NCBI GenBank assembly: GCA_948482865.1
Contig: CAOMHR010000014.1
Span: 1 to 16,498, forward strand
Source: Christensenellaceae bacterium
GTDB taxonomy: Bacteria; Bacillota; Clostridia; Christensenellales; Borkfalkiaceae
Direction: 5' to 3'
Length of the DNA: 16,498 bases
Shown here one piece after another: positions 1-7,179 of the stretch (position 1 is the stretch's first letter; every line of letters starts with the position of its first letter). Position numbers and translations under genes: made by a program. Under the pieces are notes generated by a model. It was not told where the DNA came from, did no database searches, and saw only the letters and a list, made by a program, of their open reading frames with translations.

Positions 1-930
1 TTTGCAAACAGCTTTGTTCCCAAAATTATCGGCAGTAAAATTAGCATATAGATGATTATCCAATTCGCTGTTATAACTTAAATCGTCAATTCCGTTAAGA
101 ATACCGCAAAGTTTAAATTCGTTTCTGCGTATAATCGGGTCAAGTCCGTGCGCAAAATACGGGTCTTTGATTTCCTGCGCATATTTAGGGCTTACCGTAG
201 AAAATCTTTCACAACATTCTATTGCGCCCTTCATAAGGTTAATGCTGTTTTTGTATTCTACGAGATACTGATATTTTCCGAAAATATCAAATAAATCGCA
301 CAGCAAATCAAGCGAATACTGACCCTGGTATTCAATATTATGTATGGTAAAGAGCGCCCTTATAAACTGGTACTCCTGTCTGAAACAGTAATTGGTTTTA
401 AGATAAATGGCAGCGAGCGCAGCCTGCCAGTCGTGGCAGTGCATAACGTCCGGATAAAAGTTAAGGAACGGCATAATTTCAAGCACGCTCTTAGAAAAGA
501 AAGCAAATCTTTCGCCGTCGTCATAATAACCGTAACAGCCGGGACGCTTGAAATAAAATTCGTTGTCTATAAAGTAGAACGTTACTCCGTCTTTTTCATA
601 TGTAAATATGCCGCAGTACTGGTTTCTCCAGGCAAGATGGACGTATAAATTACCGAGATAAGTGAATTTTTCTCTGTACTCCCACTTTATGTCGGAATAA
701 AGCGGAACTACTACCCTTACATCGTATCTGCTCGTGGCAGCAAGCGCCTTCGATAAAGAACCGATAACTTCCGCAAGCCCGCCCGTTGCAATAAACGGCG
801 TGGATTCTGAAGCAACGAACAAAATTTTCTTTTTTTCTGTATTCACTTCTTTAACTTTTTGTGCTTTTGTTTCAACAGGTTTAACTGATTTAACTGTTGA
901 TTTAGTTGTTGATTTTTTAGCCGTTGCCAT
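1..930 (-). CDS. glgA: Glycogen synthase GlgA, N-terminal part (cut by left edge)
   Basis: This is the N-terminal 310 residues of a GT5 family ADP-glucose glycogen synthase, which adds glucose from ADP-glucose to growing alpha-1,4-glucan chains. The Rossmann domain opens at about residue 36 (KILFVASES) and is followed by the glycine loop ATGGLAEVIGSL (48-59), then MHCHDWQAALAA and FTIHNIEYQGQ, all typical of the family. The catalytic C-terminal domain lies beyond the edge. The start is the ATG at 930, with an AGGGGG Shine-Dalgarno (938-943) seven bases upstream. Two things are odd. There is a 34-residue extension rich in Lys, Thr and Val before the fold. The loop also begins with Ala where the family consensus is KTGGL, whose Lys contacts ADP-glucose. 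The gene lies 21 bases after glgD and is the last glycogen gene visible. The family call is secure; the effect of the Ala is unknown. Confidence 0.95.
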   Translation of the reverse strand, partial: MATAKKSTTKSTVKSVKPVETKAQKVKEVNTEKKKILFVASESTPFIATGGLAEVIGSLSKALAATSRYDVRVVVPLYSDIKWEYREKFTYLGNLYVHLAWRNQYCGIFTYEKDGVTFYFIDNEFYFKRPGCYGYYDDGERFAFFSKSVLEIMPFLNFYPDVMHCHDWQAALAAIYLKTNYCFRQEYQFIRALFTIHNIEYQGQYSLDLLCDLFDIFGKYQYLVEYKNSINLMKGAIECCERFSTVSPKYAQEIKDPYFAHGLDPIIRRNEFKLCGILNGIDDLSYNSELDNHLYANFTADNFGNKAVCK

Positions 931-951
931 ATATTTTCCCCCTGACTTTGT

Positions 952-2058
952 TTATATTAATGAACCTTTATTTATAAAATAAGGCTTCAATTCGCAACCA
1001 GCAAGCGTCCTGCTATCGCGGATAACTGAATTTTTGTCGCTTACGACATATGAAATATTGCAGTTTTCGCCTACGATATTATCGGTCATAAGTATACAGT
1101 TTTTGACATTCGTACCTTTACCTACTTTTACTCCGCGGAAAAGAATGCTGTTTTCAACTGTGCCTTCAATAATACAACCGTCGGAAATAAGTGAATTTTT
1201 TACCTTTCCCGTTTCGGCAATTTTTGCAGGTGCGCTGTCATTCACCTTTGTATAAACGTCTCTGTCGCCGAAAATTTCATTACGTATTTTTTTATCAAGC
1301 AAATCCATATTTGCCTCAAAATACGAAGTGAGTGAATTAATGCTTGCATAGTAACCTTCAAATTTGTATCCGTAAAGATTATAAGTTTTAAGTCCGGGAC
1401 TTAAAATGTCTTTTCCGAAACTTGTAAATCCGCTTTGGGTTGCATTCTGAATAAGCCTGATCAAGAACGAAGTACGGGCAACCATTACGTTAATGTAATT
1501 CTTTTTTACGCCATTAGTTAAAGGATTTATTGAAAGCCCCGTTATACGCTCATCCTTGTTGGTTTCAAAAGTCATATAATAATGCGATTGTTCTACTTCG
1601 TGTTCGTGATAAACGAGAGTAATATCCGCATTCTTTTTTATATGGAAATCTATTATCTTACTGTAATCGAGTTTATAAATTGCGTCGCTGTCCGTTATTA
1701 CAACAAAATCTTCTTTTGCCTTTTTCAAGAACGATACGGTACCTTTAAGGGCTTCTAAACGATTTTTGTACAACGTTTCTGTATCGTTTATGTAGGGCGG
1801 TAATAAAATGAGTCCCCCTTCTATTCTTGCCAAATCCCAGTATTTTCCTGAGCCGAGATGGTCCATAAGCGACTGGTAGTTGTTTTTTGTTATCATCCCT
1901 ACGGTTGTAATTCCCGAGTTGACCATATTTGACAGAGCAAAATCAACAAGACGATATCTGCCGCCGTAAGGCACCGACCCAATTGACCTTACTTTAGTAA
2001 GTTCGGGTATGTTTTCTTCATTTATACTTGAAAATATAACACCTATGGTTGAAGCCAT
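952..2058 (-). CDS. glgD: GlgD, non-catalytic-type subunit of glucose-1-phosphate adenylyltransferase
   Basis: This 368-residue protein is a GlgC paralogue with a nucleotidyltransferase-like domain (about 1-250) and a C-terminal left-handed beta-helix (about 275-355, with repeats such as SLISDGCIIEGTVENSILF). In Firmicutes, GlgD pairs with GlgC to form the ADP-glucose pyrophosphorylase and raises its activity. The sequence fits a regulatory role. The GGxGxRL nucleotide loop of GlgC is replaced by GVIFSSINEENIPEL, while VPYGGRYRLVDFALSN (29-44) is kept. The GDHIY metal-site motif reads DSDAIY (123-128). The start is the ATG at 2058. Its AAGGGGGA Shine-Dalgarno overlaps the glgC stop codon, and the gap to glgC is only 13 bases, so the two subunits are probably translated together. 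It could in principle keep weak activity, because the Asp of the GD motif is still present at 125. Confidence 0.95.
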   Translation of the reverse strand: MASTIGVIFSSINEENIPELTKVRSIGSVPYGGRYRLVDFALSNMVNSGITTVGMITKNNYQSLMDHLGSGKYWDLARIEGGLILLPPYINDTETLYKNRLEALKGTVSFLKKAKEDFVVITDSDAIYKLDYSKIIDFHIKKNADITLVYHEHEVEQSHYYMTFETNKDERITGLSINPLTNGVKKNYINVMVARTSFLIRLIQNATQSGFTSFGKDILSPGLKTYNLYGYKFEGYYASINSLTSYFEANMDLLDKKIRNEIFGDRDVYTKVNDSAPAKIAETGKVKNSLISDGCIIEGTVENSILFRGVKVGKGTNVKNCILMTDNIVGENCNISYVVSDKNSVIRDSRTLAGCELKPYFINKGSLI

Positions 2059-2071
2059 TTTTTATTCCCCC

Positions 2072-3274
2072 TTAAACGCTTTTATCGACTATTTCACCTG
2101 CGGCAATTTTACCTTTTTTGCTTACGGTAATGCCTCTGCCGAGAACGGTAATTCCACCGGTTTTGCTTTCAATATTGCATGCTTCCGTTTTCGGCGCGCC
2201 GATTACGGCATTTTCACCTATTGTGACTTCTTCATCAATTATGGCATAGTTAATTTTTGCCCCAGACTTAACCACTATGTTTCCCATAAGAACGCAATCT
2301 GTTACTTCCGCGCCTTTTTCAATTACGCAATTTGTTCCGATAACCGAATTAACTACTTTTCCTTCAATTTCTCCGCCGGTAGCTACAATAGAATTGACAA
2401 CTTCTCCTTCTACAAAAGCGGGCGGCGCGAGCGGGCTTCTTGAATGAACCACTCTGTCGCGGTCGTTAAGCTGAAAATTAGGTATTACGCCCAACAAATC
2501 CATATTTGCTTCCCAAAGCGAAGTAATTGTTCCTACGTCTTTCCAATATCCTTCAAAGCGGTAAGAATACATCTTTTCCCCTGCATCAAGCATCGCGGGA
2601 AGTACGTTTTTACCAAAATCGTTTTCAGACTGGGGATTGGCTTCATCTAACTCAAGATACTTAAAAAGTTTTGAAGCCGTAAATATGTATATGCCCATAG
2701 AAGCTAAATTGCTTTTAGGATTTTCGGGTTTTTCTTCGAATTCGTAAATAGAACCGTCGCGCTTTGTATTTAAAATTCCAAATCTTGACGCTTCGTTTAA
2801 AGGAACTTCCATACACGCAATGGTACAGTCTGCTTTGGCTGCTTTATGTGCCTGCAACATTTTATCGTAATCCATTTTATAAATATGGTCACCGGAAAGT
2901 ATAAGCACGTATTCGGGATCATACATCTTCATAAATCTTATGTTCTGATAAATTGCGTTTGCCGTACCCTTATACCATGATGTATCGGTCTTTGCCTCGT
3001 AAGGCGACAATATATGTACCCCGCCGAACGTTCTGTCCAAATCCCAAGGTTGTCCGTTACCGACGTACTCGTTAAGTACCAACGGCTGGTACTGAGTCAG
3101 TACTCCGACGGTATCGATACCGGAATTGATACAGTTTGACAGCGGGAAGTCAATAATTCTGTATTTCGCACCGAAAGACACTGCAGGTTTCGCAATGTTG
3201 TTTGTCAATGCATACAGTCTGCTGCCCTGCCCGCCGGCAAGTAACATTGCAACGCATTCTTTTTTTCTTAACAT
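2072..3274 (-). CDS. glgC: Glucose-1-phosphate adenylyltransferase, catalytic subunit GlgC
   Basis: This enzyme makes ADP-glucose and pyrophosphate from ATP and glucose-1-phosphate, the committed and normally allosterically controlled step of bacterial glycogen synthesis. It has 400 residues. The N-terminal nucleotidyltransferase domain shows LAGGQGSRL (12-20), KPAVSFGAKYRIIDFPLSN (29-47), WYKGTANA (100-107), LSGDHIYKMDY with metal-site Asp129, and FEEKP with sugar-phosphate-site Lys182. The C-terminal part is a left-handed beta-helix of hexapeptide repeats. I start it at the ATG at 3274, eight bases after an AAGGGG Shine-Dalgarno (3283-3288). A TTG one codon upstream (3277) is possible but less likely. 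The ATG shares one base with the glgB stop (TGATG), a classic translational-coupling arrangement. The motifs needed for catalysis are all visible, so this is the active partner of GlgD. Confidence 0.97.
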   Translation of the reverse strand: MLRKKECVAMLLAGGQGSRLYALTNNIAKPAVSFGAKYRIIDFPLSNCINSGIDTVGVLTQYQPLVLNEYVGNGQPWDLDRTFGGVHILSPYEAKTDTSWYKGTANAIYQNIRFMKMYDPEYVLILSGDHIYKMDYDKMLQAHKAAKADCTIACMEVPLNEASRFGILNTKRDGSIYEFEEKPENPKSNLASMGIYIFTASKLFKYLELDEANPQSENDFGKNVLPAMLDAGEKMYSYRFEGYWKDVGTITSLWEANMDLLGVIPNFQLNDRDRVVHSRSPLAPPAFVEGEVVNSIVATGGEIEGKVVNSVIGTNCVIEKGAEVTDCVLMGNIVVKSGAKINYAIIDEEVTIGENAVIGAPKTEACNIESKTGGITVLGRGITVSKKGKIAAGEIVDKSV

Positions 3275-5136
3275 CAAAAAATCCCCTTATTATTAATTTC
3301 TGATTTTAAATATATGCAACTCAGCCTTGGTATATCGACCGTAATCGAGTATTCCTTACCGTGACTTGCTATTTTTTTTGTTGAGTACGTCTTTTTAATC
3401 TTTTTTCCGCAACCGCCGAAACTTTTCATATCGGTATTAAGAACTAAACGGTATTTCCCCTGTCCTATCCCTATACTGTAATCCTTAATATCAACACCTG
3501 AAAAATTTATAATCGCGATAATGCTTTCGCCTGATTTGGAATACCTGCTGAAAGCAAGAATATTGTTATAACTGTCGTCTACAGAAAGCCATTCAAAGCC
3601 GTCCCAGCTTTTTTCAATTTCGTACAGCGGTTTATTTTCAAGATAAAATTTATTAAGTTTCTTAACAAAAGCCGTCATTTTTCGGTGCTTTTCAAACTTT
3701 AATAAACAAAAATCAATACCTGTCGTAAAATCCCACTCTTTGAACTGAGCTAATTCATAGCCCATAAAATTGAGTTTTTTACCGGGATGCGCATACATAA
3801 ATCCAAGCAATATACGTTCGCCTGCAAATTTGTCGTCATACTCACCCCACATTTTGTTGACTATAGACCCTTTAACGTGAACCACTTCGTCGTGTGATAG
3901 CGGCAAAATGAAATTTTCCGAAAAGGCGTAAACCAATGAAAATGTGATTTTATTGTGGTGGTAATTCCTGAAATACGGGTCTTGTCGGCAATAAAATAGA
4001 ACGTCATTCATCCAGCCCATATTCCATTTATAATCAAATCCAAGTCCGCCGTTTTCGATTTTTTCGGTAACGCCGCTATATGCAGTTGATTCTTCTGCGG
4101 CAATAATTACATGCGGAAAGTTTGCTTTTATTGTTGTGTTTAATTTTTTAATAAATTCAATCGCTTCAAGATTTCTGTTGTCGCCGTATATATTCGGGGT
4201 CCAGTCACCGTCGCATTTATCGTAATTGAGATAGAGCATTGAAGCAACTGCGTCAACTCTAAGCCCGTCAATGTCGTACATATCAAGAAAAAATGCTGCG
4301 GATGATAAAAGAAAGCTGTTGACTTCCCCCCTGCCGAAATCAAATTTACGCGTACCCCAGCCGGTATGTTCCATTCTGTCCCAAAGCGGACATTCATATA
4401 ACGGCTGACCGTCAAATTCGTATAATCCCCAATCGTCCTTAGGAAAGTGTGCCGGAACCCAGTCTAAAATTACTTTTATACCGATGGCGTGAAAAGCGTC
4501 AACCAAACTTTTAAATTCGTTCGGAGTACCAAGTCTCGCCGTTATCGCAAAATATCCTGTTACCTGATACCCCCATGACCCGTCGTAAGGGAACTCCGTC
4601 ACAGGCATAAATTCAACATGGGTATAACCAAGTTTTTTTACATACGGAACAAGTTCTTTTTCAAGTTCGGAATAAGTATAATATGAATTATCTTTATGCC
4701 GTTTCCAGGAAAGTAAACTTACTTCGTAAATATTGACAGGTTGTCCTTCAGCAGGTTTTTCCGGTCGGTATGTACCGCTTTTGGAGATATCTATAACCTT
4801 AGAATAAAACGAATCAGGTAAATCCGTTGCAAAGGCGTAAGGGTCGGCTTTCAGAATTTCTCTTCCGTCAAACGTTGATATGCAATAAGCGTACAGTTGC
4901 CCTTCTTTGGCACAAACAACGGCTTCAAAACTTTCATCATCAAATAGTTTTGTCATTGAAATGCCGTCATTGGCCAAGCCGACTATTTTTACTGATTTTG
5001 CATGCGGCGCCCATACTCTGAAAACATATTCCTGTTCAGAAATCTTATGACACCCGAAAAATTCATAGGCTTTGAAATCCGTTCCGTTATGGAAACTTTC
5101 AAGCCGAAGCTGATTATCAAAAAGCCCCTTTATCAT
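3274..5136 (-). CDS. glgB: 1,4-alpha-glucan branching enzyme GlgB
   Basis: GlgB creates alpha-1,6 branches in glycogen. The 620-residue protein carries an N-terminal CBM48 domain (about 25-115, FRVWAPHAKSVKIVG) and a GH13 catalytic barrel from about 137. The catalytic residues can be read: nucleophile Asp295 in GLRVDAV, acid/base Glu348 in IIAAEEST, and transition-state Asp416 in LPLSHDEVVH. Also present are EFMPVTEFPYDGSWGYQVTG and the C-terminal beta domain. It lacks the extra N1 domain of enterobacterial GlgB, so it belongs to the shorter class. The ATG at 5136 is fixed because an in-frame TAA lies two codons upstream and no other start codon precedes the CBM48 domain. No properly spaced Shine-Dalgarno is seen, and a strong promoter sits right against the start, so the message may be leaderless. 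It is the first gene of the glycogen operon. Confidence 0.97.
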   Translation of the reverse strand: MIKGLFDNQLRLESFHNGTDFKAYEFFGCHKISEQEYVFRVWAPHAKSVKIVGLANDGISMTKLFDDESFEAVVCAKEGQLYAYCISTFDGREILKADPYAFATDLPDSFYSKVIDISKSGTYRPEKPAEGQPVNIYEVSLLSWKRHKDNSYYTYSELEKELVPYVKKLGYTHVEFMPVTEFPYDGSWGYQVTGYFAITARLGTPNEFKSLVDAFHAIGIKVILDWVPAHFPKDDWGLYEFDGQPLYECPLWDRMEHTGWGTRKFDFGRGEVNSFLLSSAAFFLDMYDIDGLRVDAVASMLYLNYDKCDGDWTPNIYGDNRNLEAIEFIKKLNTTIKANFPHVIIAAEESTAYSGVTEKIENGGLGFDYKWNMGWMNDVLFYCRQDPYFRNYHHNKITFSLVYAFSENFILPLSHDEVVHVKGSIVNKMWGEYDDKFAGERILLGFMYAHPGKKLNFMGYELAQFKEWDFTTGIDFCLLKFEKHRKMTAFVKKLNKFYLENKPLYEIEKSWDGFEWLSVDDSYNNILAFSRYSKSGESIIAIINFSGVDIKDYSIGIGQGKYRLVLNTDMKSFGGCGKKIKKTYSTKKIASHGKEYSITVDIPRLSCIYLKSEINNKGIF

Positions 5137-5145
5137 ACCTTAAAT

Positions 5146-5174
5146 ATTTTACCATATACTTACATTTTTTTCAA
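5146..5174 (-). promoter_or_regulatory. Sigma-A promoter of the glg operon (extended -10)
   Basis: On the minus strand, TTGAAA (5169-5174) is followed after exactly 17 bases by TAAAAT (5146-5151), and TGG immediately precedes the -10, giving an extended -10. Each hexamer differs from the consensus at one position. Transcription should begin at about 5139-5140, three or four bases before the glgB ATG, so the transcript would be essentially leaderless. The site follows the htpG terminator, which isolates the glg operon from read-through. I see no operator or riboswitch-sized structure between the promoter and the gene. Confidence 0.75.
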
Positions 5175-5216
5175 GATGCAAAACAAAAAAATTCAATATT
5201 TTTTAAATTAATTTAC

Positions 5217-5244
5217 AAAAAAATGCACGGCGTTATGCCGTGCA
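5217..5244 (-). terminator. Rho-independent terminator of htpG
   Basis: Downstream of the htpG stop the minus strand forms a perfect 8-bp stem, TGCACGGC/GCCGTGCA, with a 5-base loop (ATAAC), followed directly by seven T residues (5217-5223). This is a textbook intrinsic terminator. It begins about seven bases after the stop codon and ends the htpG transcript before the glg promoter. Confidence 0.93.
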
Positions 5245-5250
5245 AATCAA

Positions 5251-7059
5251 TTATACGATATAGTTATCCAGCAACTTGATATTTGCGTTAACAAAATTGT
5301 CCAACTCTTCCGCTTCTAATTTCTTAAAAGAAAGCAACGCCAACGAATAAACGTAATTTACAACAAATTTTTGCTTATGTTCATCAAGTCCCTTAATTTT
5401 ACCTATAATCGGACTGTTTTTGTTAACTATAAGCGTATGCGCTAAAATTCCGTCGCTCATTCCGTAAAACTGTCCCATTTCGCTGTAACGGCGCATGTAT
5501 TCGTCAGTTATTACAATTGCGGGAATTTTATCGTTTTTCAATTTTTCAAATTTTACAGTCAGCTTATCATTGTTTAAAGCATTTTTAAAAATATCTGCTA
5601 AAACAGCGTCTTCTTCTCCGTCGTCTTCTTTAAGAGCGCCGTCCAAACCGGAATCAATGCGCATAAATTTAACTTTATCGGTAGAATTATATTCCAAAAA
5701 ACTTAAAAAATGAGTATCTATAAAACTGTCGCATACAATTGCATTAAGCCCTTCGTCTTTAAACATTTTTATGTATTGGGATTGCTGCAATTTGTCCGAA
5801 ATATAGTAAACCGTTTTAGGCTCATTATTTTCTTTATCTTTCTGTTCTTCGTCCTTAATACCTAACTCTGCAAAGTTCTGGAACTTGTCGTCAATATTTT
5901 TATAAATTATGATATCTTTTACTTTGTCATAAAAATCTTTCTGCTTGATGCAGCCGAATTTTATGAAATTGGAAGTGTCTTCCCAACATTCTTCATATTT
6001 TGCCCTATCAGATTTAAACAACGAAGTCAATTTATCCGCAACTTTTTTTGTTATATGGTTGCTGATTTTCTGCACCTGCCTGTCGTTTTGCAAAAAGCTG
6101 CGCGATACGTTCAACGGAATATCGGGACAGTCGATAACGCCGTTTAAAAGCATCAAAAATTCAGGAATTACTTCTTTGATATTGTCAGCTATAAATACCT
6201 GGTTACAGTAAAGTTTTACTTTACCGCGCTCCAATTCCACTTTATTAGTTACCTTAGGGAAATACAAAATTCCTTTTAATTTAAAAGGATAATCCATATT
6301 TAAGTGAACCCAGAATATCGGTTCGTTATAATCCATAAAGGTATCACGGTAGAAATTTTTATAATCTTCTTCAGTACAATCTTTGGGATTTTTCGCATAC
6401 AGCGGCAAGGTTGAATTTAAAGGTTTGTCCTTTCCGTCGCCCTTAAATGAAACATACACATTAAACGGCATAAAAGCGCAGTATTTTTTAACGAGATTTT
6501 TAATATTGTTTTCGTCTGAAAATTCCTTTTCTCCGTTACTTAAATGCATTACAATTTTAGTACCGCGCTCAGCCTTGTCGCATTCTTCTATGCTATAAGT
6601 TGCGTTTCCGTCGGACGTCCAATGCACGGCTGCACAATCCTTATAGGATTTCGTAAAAATTTCAACGTAATCGGAAACCATATACGCAGAGTAAAATCCC
6701 AGACCGAAATGCCCGATAATACCGTCGCCGTTGGCTTTTTCGTACTTAGAAAGAAAGTCCGACGCGCCGGAAAAAGCAATTTGGGTTATGTATTTTTCAA
6801 CTTCTTCTTCGGTCATTCCGATTCCGTTATCTTCAACGGTTAAAGTTTTTGCTTTTTTATCAACTGAAATTTTAATGCAATACTCTTCGTCATCGGCTTG
6901 AGTTTCACCCATATCAACCAATTTTTTGAATTTTGTAATAGCGTCAACGCCGTTCGCAACTATTTCTCTTAAAAAAATATCTTTATCGGAATAAAGCCAT
7001 TTTTTAATAATCGGCATCATATTTTCGCTTGAAATTCTAATATTGCCTTCTTTTTTCAT
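5251..7059 (-). CDS. htpG: Molecular chaperone HtpG (bacterial Hsp90)
   Basis: HtpG is an ATP-dependent cytosolic dimeric chaperone that remodels client proteins. The 602-residue protein has the GHKL ATPase domain at about 1-215. It contains the catalytic Glu32 and Mg-binding Asn36 in FLREIVANGVDA, DNGIGMT (77-83), and the ATP lid with GHFGLGFYSAYMVSD (116-130). The middle domain contains PLNVSRSFLQ, the family site of the conserved Arg that contacts ATP. The C-terminal dimerisation region has lower conservation. The helix-1 segment NMMPIIKKWLYSDKDIFLR differs from the Escherichia coli form. It resembles the type I recall from gut Clostridia. The ATG at 7059 has GGAGG at good distance (CGGAGGACAAA). 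It is a single-gene unit bounded by terminators on both sides. No CIRCE inverted repeat is seen upstream. Confidence 0.96.
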   Translation of the reverse strand: MKKEGNIRISSENMMPIIKKWLYSDKDIFLREIVANGVDAITKFKKLVDMGETQADDEEYCIKISVDKKAKTLTVEDNGIGMTEEEVEKYITQIAFSGASDFLSKYEKANGDGIIGHFGLGFYSAYMVSDYVEIFTKSYKDCAAVHWTSDGNATYSIEECDKAERGTKIVMHLSNGEKEFSDENNIKNLVKKYCAFMPFNVYVSFKGDGKDKPLNSTLPLYAKNPKDCTEEDYKNFYRDTFMDYNEPIFWVHLNMDYPFKLKGILYFPKVTNKVELERGKVKLYCNQVFIADNIKEVIPEFLMLLNGVIDCPDIPLNVSRSFLQNDRQVQKISNHITKKVADKLTSLFKSDRAKYEECWEDTSNFIKFGCIKQKDFYDKVKDIIIYKNIDDKFQNFAELGIKDEEQKDKENNEPKTVYYISDKLQQSQYIKMFKDEGLNAIVCDSFIDTHFLSFLEYNSTDKVKFMRIDSGLDGALKEDDGEEDAVLADIFKNALNNDKLTVKFEKLKNDKIPAIVITDEYMRRYSEMGQFYGMSDGILAHTLIVNKNSPIIGKIKGLDEHKQKFVVNYVYSLALLSFKKLEAEELDNFVNANIKLLDNYIV

Positions 7060-7084
7060 TTTGTCCTCCGAAATTAGTTCATTT

Positions 7085-7124
7085 GTTACATTAATATATA
7101 TAAACTATGTAAAACCGCGTTAAA
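7085..7124 (-). promoter_or_regulatory. Probable htpG promoter region
   Basis: The 76 bases between the upstream terminator and htpG must hold its promoter. Two weak candidates overlap. TTTACA (7108-7113) with TGTAAC (7085-7090) at 17 bases would give a leader of about 19 bases carrying the Shine-Dalgarno. TTAACG (7118-7123) with TATATA (7095-7100) also has a 17-base spacer. A short palindrome, GTTAA-AC-TTAAC, covers 7119-7130 and could be an operator. I cannot choose between these from sequence alone. Confidence 0.35.
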
Positions 7125-7135
7125 CTTAACAACAT

Positions 7136-7170
7136 AAAAAAACTCCGCTTTTATGTTGCGGAGTTTTTTT
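7136..7170 (-). terminator. Intrinsic terminator after the ispH-S1 gene
   Basis: On the minus strand, seven A residues lead into CTCCGC (7158-7163), a 9-base loop (AACATAAAA), GCGGAG (7143-7148) and seven T residues. The A and T tracts extend the stem to 13 pairs and make the element work in either direction. It begins nine bases after the ispH-S1 stop and closes the yhiN-type/aroH-cmk/plsC/ispH block. Confidence 0.93.
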
Positions 7171-7179
7171 AATTAATGT

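Noticed and set aside
5137..5216. Riboswitch or attenuator in front of glgB
   Set aside because: The 80 bases are A/T runs with no stable stem, and the predicted transcription start leaves no room for a leader.
7060..7130. CIRCE-type heat-shock operator before htpG
   Set aside because: I looked for TTAGCACTC and its inverted copy and found neither. Only a short GTTAA/TTAAC palindrome is present, which is too weak to name.
7131..7170. H-type pseudoknot formed by the terminator loop and downstream bases
   Set aside because: Both stems would have connecting loops of zero length, which is sterically implausible. The pairing is better read as an alternative fold.
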